Positions 8,286-16,025 of a stretch of 20,218 bases of DNA are shown piece by piece. Both the position numbers and the translations under genes were made by a program. Below the pieces are notes generated by a model. The model was not told the DNA's origin. It did not search any database and saw only the letters and a list, made by a program, of their open reading frames with translations. This stretch comes from DATJUF01 sp035524095 (lineage in GTDB: Bacteria; Desulfobacterota; Binatia; Binatales; Binataceae), in assembly GCA_035524095.1 (NCBI GenBank), contig DATKPK010000110.1, positions 1 to 20,218 of the forward strand, in the 5' to 3' direction. Numbering within the stretch: the first letter of the stretch is position 1; the number at the start of each line of letters is the position of its first letter.

Positions 8286-8584
8286 CCGCTTCCCCCGCGC
8301 ACTGATCCCCTTGACAGGACCGAATTACGTCCTCGCGCCGAGCCTTATCCTTAAAACAAGCCCCGCAGCGCAAGAAATTCCGGCAGTCAGCAGCAAGGTA
8401 GCTTGGCAGTCGCTTTGATAACTTTGCACTCTCGCCCCGCTGACAGAGTCGAAACTACAGAGAGTATCGTTGGCATCAACGATGCTTAAATGAATCTATG
8501 ACTCTCCATTAAAGTTCAATGCGGGCCAAAGGCTGTCAACACTGTCCTTTGTTACTCTGCTGAGAGTCCAAGGAGGAAAAGGCC
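8286..8584 (+). promoter_or_regulatory. Non-coding leader region with repeated ACTCT/AGAGT inverted pairs and a hairpin covering the SD
   Basis: No convincing gene lies between the hairpins after the S53 peptidase and the next ATG at 8585. The right half carries ACTCT or its complement AGAGT six times: 8428, 8445, 8461, 8501, 8554 and 8563, arranged as three inverted pairs. The middle pair (GAGAGT 8460-8465 with ACTCTC 8501-8506) encloses a palindrome, ATCGTTG-GCAT-CAACGAT (8466-8483). The last pair is extended by TCCTT (8545-8549) with AAGGA (8570-8574), which would put the strong SD AAGGAGG (8570-8576) inside a stem. The transcription start is unknown. TTGACA at 8311 has no acceptable -10 at normal spacing. 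Confidence 0.4.
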
Positions 8585-9016
8585 ATGAAAATCGCAAAGA
8601 AGCTGGCGGCAACCTTGGTGGCAACGGCGATGGCTACCGCGCTGTACGGTCCGGTATTCGCTGACCTCTTCGATCAGCAGCCGTCGGAAAAGCCAGCGGC
8701 AAACAGAGCTGCAGAAGCGCCCTGCCAGCCATTGACTTGGGCGGCAGCGAACAAGTTGCCCTCTTGGGTGAAACCAAGCGACGTTGCATGCATGTCGGTG
8801 TCCACCGAAGATCTAGAGGCCAGCCGACAGGCGCGGGCACTTCTTCTACAAGCTGCGGGACAAGCACAAGACCAAGCGGGTACGTTGTCGAATTCGGCAA
8901 CCGAGACACAATACGACGACGGTCTCGCCGCTTATGCCGAGGGTAGGTACTCTGATGCTATCGTGCACTTTCGCGCCGCGATGCCATCAGTCAGCCCTAT
9001 TGAGTTTCAGCACTGA
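8585..9016 (+). CDS. Small exported protein with one TPR-like motif, function unknown
   Basis: A 143-residue product I do not recognise as a named family. Residues 1-26 form a clear signal peptide: basic MKIAKK, hydrophobic core, and cleavage after VFA. The mature part is Ala/Gln-rich, with two cysteines (C47, C69) that could form a disulphide. YDDGLAAYAEGRYSDAIVHFRAA (split here as YDDGLAAYAEG and RYSDAIVHFRAA, about 110-132) looks like one tetratricopeptide repeat, which usually mediates protein contacts. The start is well fixed: AAGGAGG at 8570-8576 lies 8 bases before the ATG. The gene stands alone, with a structured leader before it and a 12-bp-stem terminator about 40 bases after it. 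It is probably periplasmic. The strong SD, the signal peptide and the terminator together support it being real. Confidence 0.75.
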   Translation: MKIAKKLAATLVATAMATALYGPVFADLFDQQPSEKPAANRAAEAPCQPLTWAAANKLPSWVKPSDVACMSVSTEDLEASRQARALLLQAAGQAQDQAGTLSNSATETQYDDGLAAYAEGRYSDAIVHFRAAMPSVSPIEFQH

Positions 9017-9055
9017 AAGGCCAGTTGGTTGAGAGGCTAGCACAGCCGCGCAAAC

Positions 9056-9093
9056 AGGAAGGAACGCCGGGCACTCGCCACGCGTTCCTTCCT
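9056..9093 (+). terminator. Bidirectional terminator between convergent genes
   Basis: AGGAAGGAACGC (9056-9067) and GCGTTCCTTCCT (9082-9093) form a perfect 12-bp stem with a 14-base loop, followed on the plus strand by TT-A. It sits 39 bases after the small exported-protein gene (plus) and 14 bases after the acyl-CoA dehydrogenase stop (minus), so it can serve both. The U-tract is short on both strands. Confidence 0.7.
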
Positions 9094-9107
9094 TTACAAA
9101 GCATTAA

Positions 9108-10295
9108 TTATCCTTTTGGCAATTGAAGGATGCGTTCGCCGATCATGTTCTTTTGAACTGCCGAGCTTCCGCCCGCAATGGTTAGTGATTCCGAAGACAG
9201 GATTCGCCGCATCCAGTCACCGTCCGGGGCGAACAACGAACGGCCTTCGAGCGTCGCATAGGCGCCCAGCAACCGCATCGAGAATTTGGTCATCCTTTGC
9301 GATAACTCGGTCGATACCAGCTTGCCAATCGACGATTCCGCCCCTGGCTGCTGCCCCTTGAGCCGTTTCGTCAACGCCCGCAGCCCATTGTATTTCTTCG
9401 CAGCCGCCTCGATTGCAAATTGTGCGATTTGCTGCCTGATATCATCATCCTCGGCTGCCGTCGCCAACCCGTTCATCGGGACTGTTTTCGCAAGTTCGGC
9501 TAGTTGGGCGAGAATCACCTCGGTCCCGCCAATCGTCTCGCTGATCCCGAACCGTTCATGCATCAGCGTCGCGACCAGCACTTGCCAGCCCGCGTTGAAC
9601 GGTCCCAAGAGATTCTCTTTTGGCACTCGCACGTCCTCGAAGAAGATCTCGTTGAACTCCGCGTCGCCGCTGATCTGCTTGAGCGGGCGGACGGTCACAC
9701 CCGGGCTATGCATATCCACCAGGATGCAGCTCAGCCCTTTATGCTTCGGCGCGTCCGGGTCCGTACGCACAAAGAGTTGGCAAAAGTCGGATCGATGAGC
9801 GTGTGTCGTCCAGACCTTCTGCCCGTTAACAACGAAGTAGTCACCTTGCAGGTCGGCGCGCGTCTGCATTGCGGCAAGGTCAGAGCCTGCGCCCGGCTCC
9901 GACATCCCTTCACACCAGATTTCGTCCGCCCCTATGATTGGTTTCAGATAGCGCTTCTTTTGCGCGTCAGTACCCCACTGCATCAGAGCCGGCCCGGTCA
10001 TGATAATCCCCAGCACGTTGATTCCGATCGGTAATCCGAGCCGTCCGAGCTCCTGCTGGAAGATCACTTGTTCGACGAAGGTTGCGCCGCGTCCGCCATA
10101 CTCCTTGGGCCAGTTCATCCCGACCCAGCCCGCAGCGTAGAGCTTCTTATGCCAGCGTTTGTTTCGCTCCCACAAAACGTCTTCGTTAAGCCGTTCGCGT
10201 TCGGCGGCGGTCAAAGGTGGCGGCTGATTCGCTTCGAGCCAGGTCCGCACCTGCGCCCGATACGCTTCCTGTTCCGCAGAATAATTAAAGTCCAT
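9108..10295 (-). CDS. Acyl-CoA dehydrogenase (FadE-type)
   Basis: The 395-residue product is the usual acyl-CoA dehydrogenase length. It shows an N-terminal helical domain, the flavin-contacting middle (EGMSEPGAGSDLAAMQT, about 129-145, and GQKVWTTHAH about 158-167), and the C-terminal helical domain with MRRILSSESLTIAGGSSAVQ, split as MRRILSSES and LTIAGGSSAVQ. The enzyme removes two hydrogens from an acyl-CoA using FAD, passing electrons to electron-transfer flavoprotein. The usual C-terminal catalytic Glu (in MCAD's YEGT-type segment) is replaced by Gly in AGGSS. E247 in LMHERFG aligns with the base used by isovaleryl- and long-chain acyl-CoA dehydrogenases, so it is the better candidate. 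The substrate is unknown. The SD AAAGG is 11 bases before the ATG. Its neighbours do not form an operon with it. Confidence 0.94.
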   Translation of the reverse strand: MDFNYSAEQEAYRAQVRTWLEANQPPPLTAAERERLNEDVLWERNKRWHKKLYAAGWVGMNWPKEYGGRGATFVEQVIFQQELGRLGLPIGINVLGIIMTGPALMQWGTDAQKKRYLKPIIGADEIWCEGMSEPGAGSDLAAMQTRADLQGDYFVVNGQKVWTTHAHRSDFCQLFVRTDPDAPKHKGLSCILVDMHSPGVTVRPLKQISGDAEFNEIFFEDVRVPKENLLGPFNAGWQVLVATLMHERFGISETIGGTEVILAQLAELAKTVPMNGLATAAEDDDIRQQIAQFAIEAAAKKYNGLRALTKRLKGQQPGAESSIGKLVSTELSQRMTKFSMRLLGAYATLEGRSLFAPDGDWMRRILSSESLTIAGGSSAVQKNMIGERILQLPKG

Positions 10296-10463
10296 AAGAT
10301 AGAACGCCTTTGCTGCATAGTCTGGTGCTGCCAGAACTGACGTCAGCGCCTGTCGCGATATTATCTAACCCGGCTCCAATTCGGTAGCGCGATTCATCGC
10401 GGCAATACTTAGCTTCGCTTATTCATTCCTCCATGAGTGGGTACAGTGAGTGAATGACGTTTT

Positions 10464-11282
10464 ATGATGGACGCGCAAACACCATTTTCATACCAGTGCA
10501 ACGCGTGTGGGCGGTGCTGCCATAACCAGGTAATAACGCTCTCACCCTACGACGTGCTTCGGCTTGCCCGCGCCGCCCATCTTTCGACCACCGAAGCAAT
10601 CGCGCGGTTCACTCTCCGCCGTGGATCGCTCCTGCGCTTCGAATCTGTCGGTGGCTGCGCAGCCTTGGACGGTTCGCGTTGCACACTCCACTTGGGCCGC
10701 CCGCTCGCCTGTCGCCTGTATCCCTTAGGATTGGAAAGCGGTCCAATTGCAGACCCCGGACCGCACGCGTTCGCGAGCAAACGCTCTCACAGGCTCGAAC
10801 GTAAGGGCGCGCGCGTATCCTTTGTCCGGCTAGAACCTGCTGCGGGTTCCGCCGGGGTCTATGGCACCGCCTCAACCGTTGCCAATTTCCTCAATTCTCA
10901 AAATGTGGCGCCGTATCTTAGCGGTGTCGAACGGTACCGCTCGCTCATACCACTGATGCGTGCGCAGATCGCCACGCTCGTTGACGTGGATCGGATCGAA
11001 CCGCGCGAGTTCTGGCGCCGAGCTTTTCATGAGGCGATGCGCGAAACCGACTACGATCCTAATCCGCTGATTACAGCGATCTTCGACACCGACGCTGCAA
11101 CCGGTGCCGAGCTCTTTGATTCTGAAGTTGAGCTAATCGACGCTCACTTGCATGCGATAGCTGGCTTGATTCGTAAGGAATCCAATCCGGCGTCGCTCGC
11201 GTCTGCCGCGTTCCTGCTTGCTGTTAGCCTCGGCCTTGCGCCGGCTGAAGTAGAAATGATGCCTGACCAAGCTCTGGGATAG
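10464..11282 (+). CDS. YkgJ-family cysteine-cluster protein with long C-terminal extension
   Basis: A 272-residue cytoplasmic protein. The N-terminus carries CNACGRCC (C12, C15, C18, C19), followed by C65, C73 and C83 in CRLYPLG, the pattern of the YkgJ (CxxCxxCC) family. These proteins are thought to bind zinc or an iron-sulphur cluster; their biochemical role is poorly known. The family core is about 100-130 residues; here some 170 further residues follow, mostly helical, with no motif I recognise. Two ATGs (10464, 10467) could start it, and no strong SD is seen. It is divergent from the acyl-CoA dehydrogenase across about 170 bases and convergent, with a gap of only 17 bases, with the peroxiredoxin gene. 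There is no evidence of a partner. Confidence 0.82.
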   Translation: MMDAQTPFSYQCNACGRCCHNQVITLSPYDVLRLARAAHLSTTEAIARFTLRRGSLLRFESVGGCAALDGSRCTLHLGRPLACRLYPLGLESGPIADPGPHAFASKRSHRLERKGARVSFVRLEPAAGSAGVYGTASTVANFLNSQNVAPYLSGVERYRSLIPLMRAQIATLVDVDRIEPREFWRRAFHEAMRETDYDPNPLITAIFDTDAATGAELFDSEVELIDAHLHAIAGLIRKESNPASLASAAFLLAVSLGLAPAEVEMMPDQALG

Positions 11283-11299
11283 CGAATTCCAATTATTGA

Positions 11300-11959
11300 C
11301 TATTCGGGCTGTTCATCATCCTCACTAATATCCTTATGATGACCCGATGGCGTGGCCTCCGCCATCGGCGTTACCGTCGCCGCGACGCTCGGTGCAGGCG
11401 TCGGAGTTGGCGGCGGCCTGTCCGCTCCGAGCGCCTGAATAATCTCATTCGCATGCGTCCCCGGATTGACGTCAGGGTAAACTTTGAGGATACGCCCGTC
11501 CTCGTCGATCACATACGTAATCCGGCGATCGAGTCCAAGAATCGGAATCCCATTGTCGGCACCGTAGGCCTTCGCAATCTTGTTGTCTGGATCGATCAGC
11601 AGTGGAAATGGAAGATTATACTTTGCCGCGAACGCCTTATGCTTATCTGCATCGTCGATGCTGCATCCGAGCACTGCGATTCCCCACCCCTTCAATTCGC
11701 TGAATCCGTCGCGAAAGGCGCACGCCTCTTTGGTACATCCAGGCGTATTATCCTTCGGGTAGAAATATAGTACTACCTTGTGACCACGATAGTCAGTGAG
11801 CTTGATCGGCACGACCTGACCATCCACTACCGCTTGAGTAGAGAAGTCCGGTGCCAGATCACCTTCCTTCAACATCTCCGCCTTCGCCGATTTTGGCTTC
11901 AGGATAACCACCAGGAAACCCGCAGCCACCACCGCTATCACCAAGATCAGGATTCTCAT
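11300..11959 (-). CDS. bcp: Exported Bcp/PrxQ-type peroxiredoxin
   Basis: A 219-residue thiol peroxidase. The peroxidatic cysteine is C75 in YPKDNTPGCTKEAC, with the resolving cysteine C80 five residues later, the PrxQ/Bcp atypical two-cysteine pattern. It reduces peroxides using thioredoxin or a similar donor. Unlike the usual cytosolic Bcp of about 155 residues, this one starts with a hydrophobic stretch (2-20) followed by KPKSAKA/E, a signal peptide or membrane anchor. It ends with about 40 Pro/Thr/Ala-rich residues (PPPTPTPAPS onward) and an acidic tip. An envelope location is therefore inferred. Downstream it converges on the YkgJ-like gene; ilvE lies upstream on the same strand with a gap of about 170 bases. 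A reductant for the envelope form is not encoded nearby. Confidence 0.9.
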   Translation of the reverse strand: MRILILVIAVVAAGFLVVILKPKSAKAEMLKEGDLAPDFSTQAVVDGQVVPIKLTDYRGHKVVLYFYPKDNTPGCTKEACAFRDGFSELKGWGIAVLGCSIDDADKHKAFAAKYNLPFPLLIDPDNKIAKAYGADNGIPILGLDRRITYVIDEDGRILKVYPDVNPGTHANEIIQALGADRPPPTPTPAPSVAATVTPMAEATPSGHHKDISEDDEQPE

Positions 11960-12128
11960 TGCGCCGTCTTCACCGTCATCGAGTCTTACACACCACCAAG
12001 GTCAAGGCGCCACATTCACAGCGATGCGCCCGCGTGTACCAGAGCTATGAACTGCGGCCGCGTCACTAGCGAACCATCAAATGGTCCGACACCTCCGAGT
12101 AAAGACTCCGACGCCCGCGCAGGCGAGG

Positions 12129-13052
12129 CTATACGTAATGGAGCCATTCCTTGTAGCGCCCGTCGCGGCCGCGCAACGCCGCGTGGAACGTCTCGATTAC
12201 GCGGCGCGTAATCGGTCCCGGCTTACCGTCGCCGATTTTGCGATCGTCAAGTTCACGGACCGGTGTCACTTCAGCCGCCGTTCCGGTCATGAAAGCCTCG
12301 TCCGCGATATAGACGACGTCGCGCGGAAATGGCTGCTCGACTACCGGAACGCCCGCATCCGTCAGAATCCGCATTACCGATTCGCGCGTGATTCCCGCCA
12401 GAATCGACATCAGCGGTGGCGTACGCACGATACCGTCACGAATCACAAAGAAGTTCTCGCCACTGCCCTCCGCCACATAGCCATTGACGTCGAGCAGCAA
12501 CGCTTCGTCGTACCCATTGCGGCGCGCCTCATACCCGGCCAGCGCAGAATTGACATAGTTCGCCGAGGTCTTCGCCATCGGCAGCATCGAGTTATGATGA
12601 AACCTGACAAACGACGAGGTTTTGAGCCGCACGCCCTTGAGCGCGTCGTCGCCAAGATAAGCTCCCCACGGCCAAGCCGCGATAGCTACTTGTACCGGAT
12701 TGCTGCGCGCCACTACGCCCATCTCGCCAGCGCCATAAAACGCGATCGGCCGGATGTAGCATTCCTCGAGATGGTTGGCTCGCACTACATCGGTGCAAGC
12801 TTTGATAAGTTCTTCCTGACTGAAAGGGATCGCCATTTCCAGGATATGCGCTGAGTCGAACAGCCGCCGGATATGCTCTTTGAGCCGAAAAATCGCCGAC
12901 CGTCCGTTGTCGCCTTTGTAGCACCGGATACCCTCGAACGGCGCCATACCGTAGTGCAGGCTATGCGTTAGAACGTGGACCTTGGCTTCGTCAAAGGGAA
13001 TCAAGTCGCCGTCCATCCAGATTTCGTCGGTGCGCAAATTGTTAGCTGCCAA
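12129..13052 (-). CDS. ilvE: Branched-chain amino acid aminotransferase IlvE
   Basis: The 307-residue product matches class IV aminotransferases of IlvE type in length and sequence. The N-terminus has LHYGMAPFEGIRCY (32-45), the pyridoxal phosphate lysine is K161 in MAKTSANYVNS, and E195 in GYVAEGSGENFF is the residue that contacts the cofactor ring nitrogen. GTAAEVTPV near the C-terminus is typical. It catalyses the last step of leucine, isoleucine and valine synthesis and its reverse, with glutamate/2-oxoglutarate as partner. The start must be TTG at 13052: the frame has a stop four codons upstream, and GAGG lies 8 bases before the TTG. pcnB is upstream on the same strand, about 285 bases away. 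D-amino acid transaminase is a less likely alternative. Confidence 0.95.
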   Translation of the reverse strand: MAANNLRTDEIWMDGDLIPFDEAKVHVLTHSLHYGMAPFEGIRCYKGDNGRSAIFRLKEHIRRLFDSAHILEMAIPFSQEELIKACTDVVRANHLEECYIRPIAFYGAGEMGVVARSNPVQVAIAAWPWGAYLGDDALKGVRLKTSSFVRFHHNSMLPMAKTSANYVNSALAGYEARRNGYDEALLLDVNGYVAEGSGENFFVIRDGIVRTPPLMSILAGITRESVMRILTDAGVPVVEQPFPRDVVYIADEAFMTGTAAEVTPVRELDDRKIGDGKPGPITRRVIETFHAALRGRDGRYKEWLHYV

Positions 13053-13337
13053 GATCCATCCTCATCTATTGTGGTCGCGATTCTCGCTTGCGTCGCCAAC
13101 CGGCTCGCGGGTCAAGTCAAAGCATCGATTCTGATTGACGATTCGCCTGCCCAGCGGTGAGAAATCAAAGGTAGTCGAAGGCGTCCGCACGGACAAGCCA
13201 TGATTCTACTAACTATCTGCGCTGCCCGCTTTTATCGCGTCCCCTGTGGTGAACAATTGGGGAAGGGGCGCGCATAGCAGATACCCGTTCAGCGCGGACC
13301 CGCGGCTCGCGCTCAATCCGACTGGTGTCGCCTCTCG

Positions 13338-14720
13338 CTAACGCTCGTGGACCCGTACGCACCCGGTCTCGTTCGCCACCGTTTCCTCCGCAGGTGCCGC
13401 CACGTCTCTCGCCTCTAACCTTGGTTTGGTTGCGGCTGCCTCGCTTACACTGGCTACCCCTTCTGGCGCTCGCCGCCGATGGCGTCGGCCACCTCGCCGC
13501 CGTCTCCGCTTCCGGCCACCTCCATTCTGCCCTTCGACGGCGCTGGCTCGGCGCCGGACCCCGCCATTTTCGTTGCGCTCGGCAACGAACCTATCGAGTT
13601 CGGGCACCCCGATGCCGTCCACAGGCGCGACGAACTCCAGCAACCGTCGCGCCTCGGCGTAATAGGGCCGCCGCGCGATTCGGCGTACGTGCCGCGTTAG
13701 ACCCGTCATGTGCACGAGCGCATCGAGCAAGAGTCGCATCTGCTCGCACTCTCCCCTCGCGAAGCCGCGGCTTTGCAGGTTCCGTATCACCTCCGCCCGC
13801 TGCTCGGGATCGTTCTCACGTGCCCGTGCAAGGTAAAGATCCGCAAACAAGCACGCCAGCACCATCGGGCGTGGTTGCTCGCCATGCCGAGCGATCGTCT
13901 CGCCGAGCGCCGCCAGATGGCGGACCGTGGGCGTCAGCGCAAAATCCTCGCGCGCCTCCATGCTGCTCCGCAGATGCCTCGACAAGGGTTCGAGCAGGAC
14001 CTCCAGCAGACCCAATTGCTCCATCAGCACCAGCGCTCGCGCCGACCCATGCGTACCGATCGTACGGAAAATCTCTTCGACCATGCGCGGCGTCGAGGCC
14101 TTGACCAAATCCCGACAGTGACGCCGGATTGCACTGGCGGTGGCCTGCTCAATTTCAAATTCAAGTTTGGCGGCAAATCGCACCGCCCGGATCATTCTGA
14201 CCGGGTCCTCGCGCATCCTCAGGTCCGGGTCGCCGATCGTGCGGATCAACCGGGCTTCAAGGTCCGCAACCCCTCCGGTGTAGTCGATTACTTGAAATGT
14301 GCGCGGATCGTAAAAGAGCGAATTTACGGTGAAATCCCGCCTGAATGCATCCTCCTCCGGCGTTCCGAAGGTGTTATCCTGCCGGATCATCGGATCGCTG
14401 CCATCCGACGGCTCCTCGCTTGGCCGTCTGAACGTTGCGACCTCGATATTCTGGGCTCCGAAAAAGACGTGGACTAGCCGGAAACGCCGCCCGATCATCC
14501 GCGAATTGCGAAAGGTGTCGCGGACCTCCTGCGGATGGGCCGACGTTGCGACATCGAAATCCTTTGGCCGCCGCCCCATCATCAAATCGCGCACACTACC
14601 GCCAACCAAGTAGGCGATATGCTCGGATGCAATCAGACGGTAAAGAACTTTGAGTACGTTAGCATCAATATCGCGGCGCGATATTGGATGCCCCGAGCGC
14701 TCCAGGATCGATGGTTCCAC
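13338..14720 (-). CDS. pcnB: Poly(A) polymerase I-type nucleotidyltransferase PcnB with Arg-rich tail
   Basis: A 460-residue class II nucleotidyltransferase. LVGGSVRDLMMGRRPKDFDV (38-57) holds the GG nucleotide loop and the metal ligands D54 and D56. RRFRLVHVFFG (78-88) and IEVATFRRP are typical of PcnB rather than of CCA-adding enzymes. The neck/tRNA-binding helical domain follows, about 180-330. PcnB adds poly(A) tails that mark RNA for decay; in lineages without a separate enzyme such proteins may also repair CCA ends, so specificity is inferred. The C-terminus has a basic run (RKRRRRRGGRRHRRR, 403-417), then an Ala-rich tail. The start is GTG at 14720 with a poor SD; the conserved region begins at residue 12, so the true start cannot be much later. 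Confidence 0.91.
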   Translation of the reverse strand: MEPSILERSGHPISRRDIDANVLKVLYRLIASEHIAYLVGGSVRDLMMGRRPKDFDVATSAHPQEVRDTFRNSRMIGRRFRLVHVFFGAQNIEVATFRRPSEEPSDGSDPMIRQDNTFGTPEEDAFRRDFTVNSLFYDPRTFQVIDYTGGVADLEARLIRTIGDPDLRMREDPVRMIRAVRFAAKLEFEIEQATASAIRRHCRDLVKASTPRMVEEIFRTIGTHGSARALVLMEQLGLLEVLLEPLSRHLRSSMEAREDFALTPTVRHLAALGETIARHGEQPRPMVLACLFADLYLARARENDPEQRAEVIRNLQSRGFARGECEQMRLLLDALVHMTGLTRHVRRIARRPYYAEARRLLEFVAPVDGIGVPELDRFVAERNENGGVRRRASAVEGQNGGGRKRRRRRGGRRHRRRAPEGVASVSEAAATKPRLEARDVAAPAEETVANETGCVRVHER

Positions 14721-14916
14721 AGTTCCAGCAGGTTGAGGGTCAGCGCCTTAACCCCCGCACGATGACTCAACCGAACTCAATCTAGCATGGACGTGCGGAT
14801 TCTTCACGGCCTCTGACTTTGCCCCAAGACCGCGTCCTGACCCTGCCTATGCCGTCGATTCGCGCCGCCTCAGAACGGACGCGCCTTGATCGCGTGTACT
14901 CGCGCGATCGCATAGT

Positions 14917-15912
14917 ATGTCCGTCATGCCTCGCCGTCCTCGCCGCACCATTCAAATTGTTAGTCATGGACCCTCATGTCTCGACGGTGTGATGGCTGCT
15001 GCCGCGATCCGCCGCTTCTATCCTGACGATCGCGTACTTGCGACGCTCGCTGCTAACGGCGACACCGACCGCGTTATCCAGTCCGTCCGCTCAGCCAGTT
15101 CCGGCGGTGCCGAGGAGCTCTGGATTACCGACCTATCCTGGACCCAGACCGAAACCGCGGGCCATCTTACGAGCGTTATCAAAAGCGGAGCTCGCGCCTA
15201 CTGGATTGACCACCATCGGACCGCAGTTGGACGGGCCGACGCACCAGAATTTGAGGTCCCGTTTACCGAGCGCGTGCTGTCAGAGGAATATTCGGCCGCG
15301 CTCCTCACCTACAACTTTCTATCCGCCAAGGCCGAGCGGGATGGCGATCATCAGCATCTTGCGTCTTATCGAAAGTTCGCCCCGTTCGCCGCGATCGCCG
15401 ATGATCACGACCGCTGGATTCATCGCATTCCCGCATCTGCTGATTGGGCTCTTGCCGTCCAGACGCTAGGCGGCATCGAGTCCTATCGCGAGATCATCCG
15501 CCTCGACGAACCGGTGATGAGCCGACGGCTCAAGCTTGCTCTTGAGGCTGGACTCAAGGCGATGGACAAAAGTTACGCGATCGCCAAATCCACGATGGTC
15601 GAGCGGGAACTCGATAATGGCATCCGCGTCAGAAGCGCCTGCTGTATGGGCTATAGCAGCGAGGTCGCTTCACGCCTTTACGAGGGGCAGCATCGAACCG
15701 TGATTGCACTCTTCGATTTGCGCAGTCTCGGCGTTAGCCTGCGCCGCAGTGCTGATTGTCAAGTTGATCTTTCCGAGCTGGCGCGATCGTTCGGGGGCGG
15801 CGGCCATGCGGCCGCAGCCGGCTTCGCAGTCGATGAGGTCAAGCTCGCACCGGCCGAGCGTCTCGCCGACGTCCTCGGTGCCAAACTTCTCAACGAGCGG
15901 CACCCCAACTGA
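14917..15912 (+). CDS. DHH/DHHA1-family phosphoesterase (NrnB/RecJ-like, possible oligoribonuclease)
   Basis: A 331-residue stand-alone DHH protein. Motif I is SHGPSCLDGV (H17, D23), motif II is ITDLS (D72), motif III is WIDHHRT (D98-H99-H100), and the DHHA1 domain carries SFGGGGHAAAAGF near residue 295. These residues bind two metal ions in the family. Relatives include RecJ, NrnA and NrnB (single-strand exonuclease or nano-RNA and cyclic-dinucleotide-derived pApA degradation) and inorganic pyrophosphatases; size and motif I spacing favour an NrnB-like phosphodiesterase, without certainty. It lacks the OB-fold of RecJ. It is divergent from pcnB, also an RNA 3'-end enzyme, across about 195 bases. 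ATGs at 14917 and 14926 are both possible, with no clear SD; a 7-bp inverted repeat lies just upstream. Confidence 0.88.
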   Translation: MSVMPRRPRRTIQIVSHGPSCLDGVMAAAAIRRFYPDDRVLATLAANGDTDRVIQSVRSASSGGAEELWITDLSWTQTETAGHLTSVIKSGARAYWIDHHRTAVGRADAPEFEVPFTERVLSEEYSAALLTYNFLSAKAERDGDHQHLASYRKFAPFAAIADDHDRWIHRIPASADWALAVQTLGGIESYREIIRLDEPVMSRRLKLALEAGLKAMDKSYAIAKSTMVERELDNGIRVRSACCMGYSSEVASRLYEGQHRTVIALFDLRSLGVSLRRSADCQVDLSELARSFGGGGHAAAAGFAVDEVKLAPAERLADVLGAKLLNERHPN

Positions 15913-16025
15913 TCCGTGCGGGCGTCACTCAATCTCCATCGCGATAGGTCTCCCAGAGTTACATCAAGAGTCGGCTGAACTGATCCTGTCACCCGACTTG
16001 GATTTGACGAAGGGTGTCTCTAAGG

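Noticed and set aside
8311..8340. TTGACA at 8311 as a sigma-70 promoter
   Set aside because: The -10 position at 16-18 base spacing is GC-rich and does not resemble TATAAT.
13325..14477. Long plus-strand open frames opposite pcnB
   Set aside because: Their translations are Arg/Pro/Ala-rich shadow sequence; pcnB on the other strand has full family motifs.
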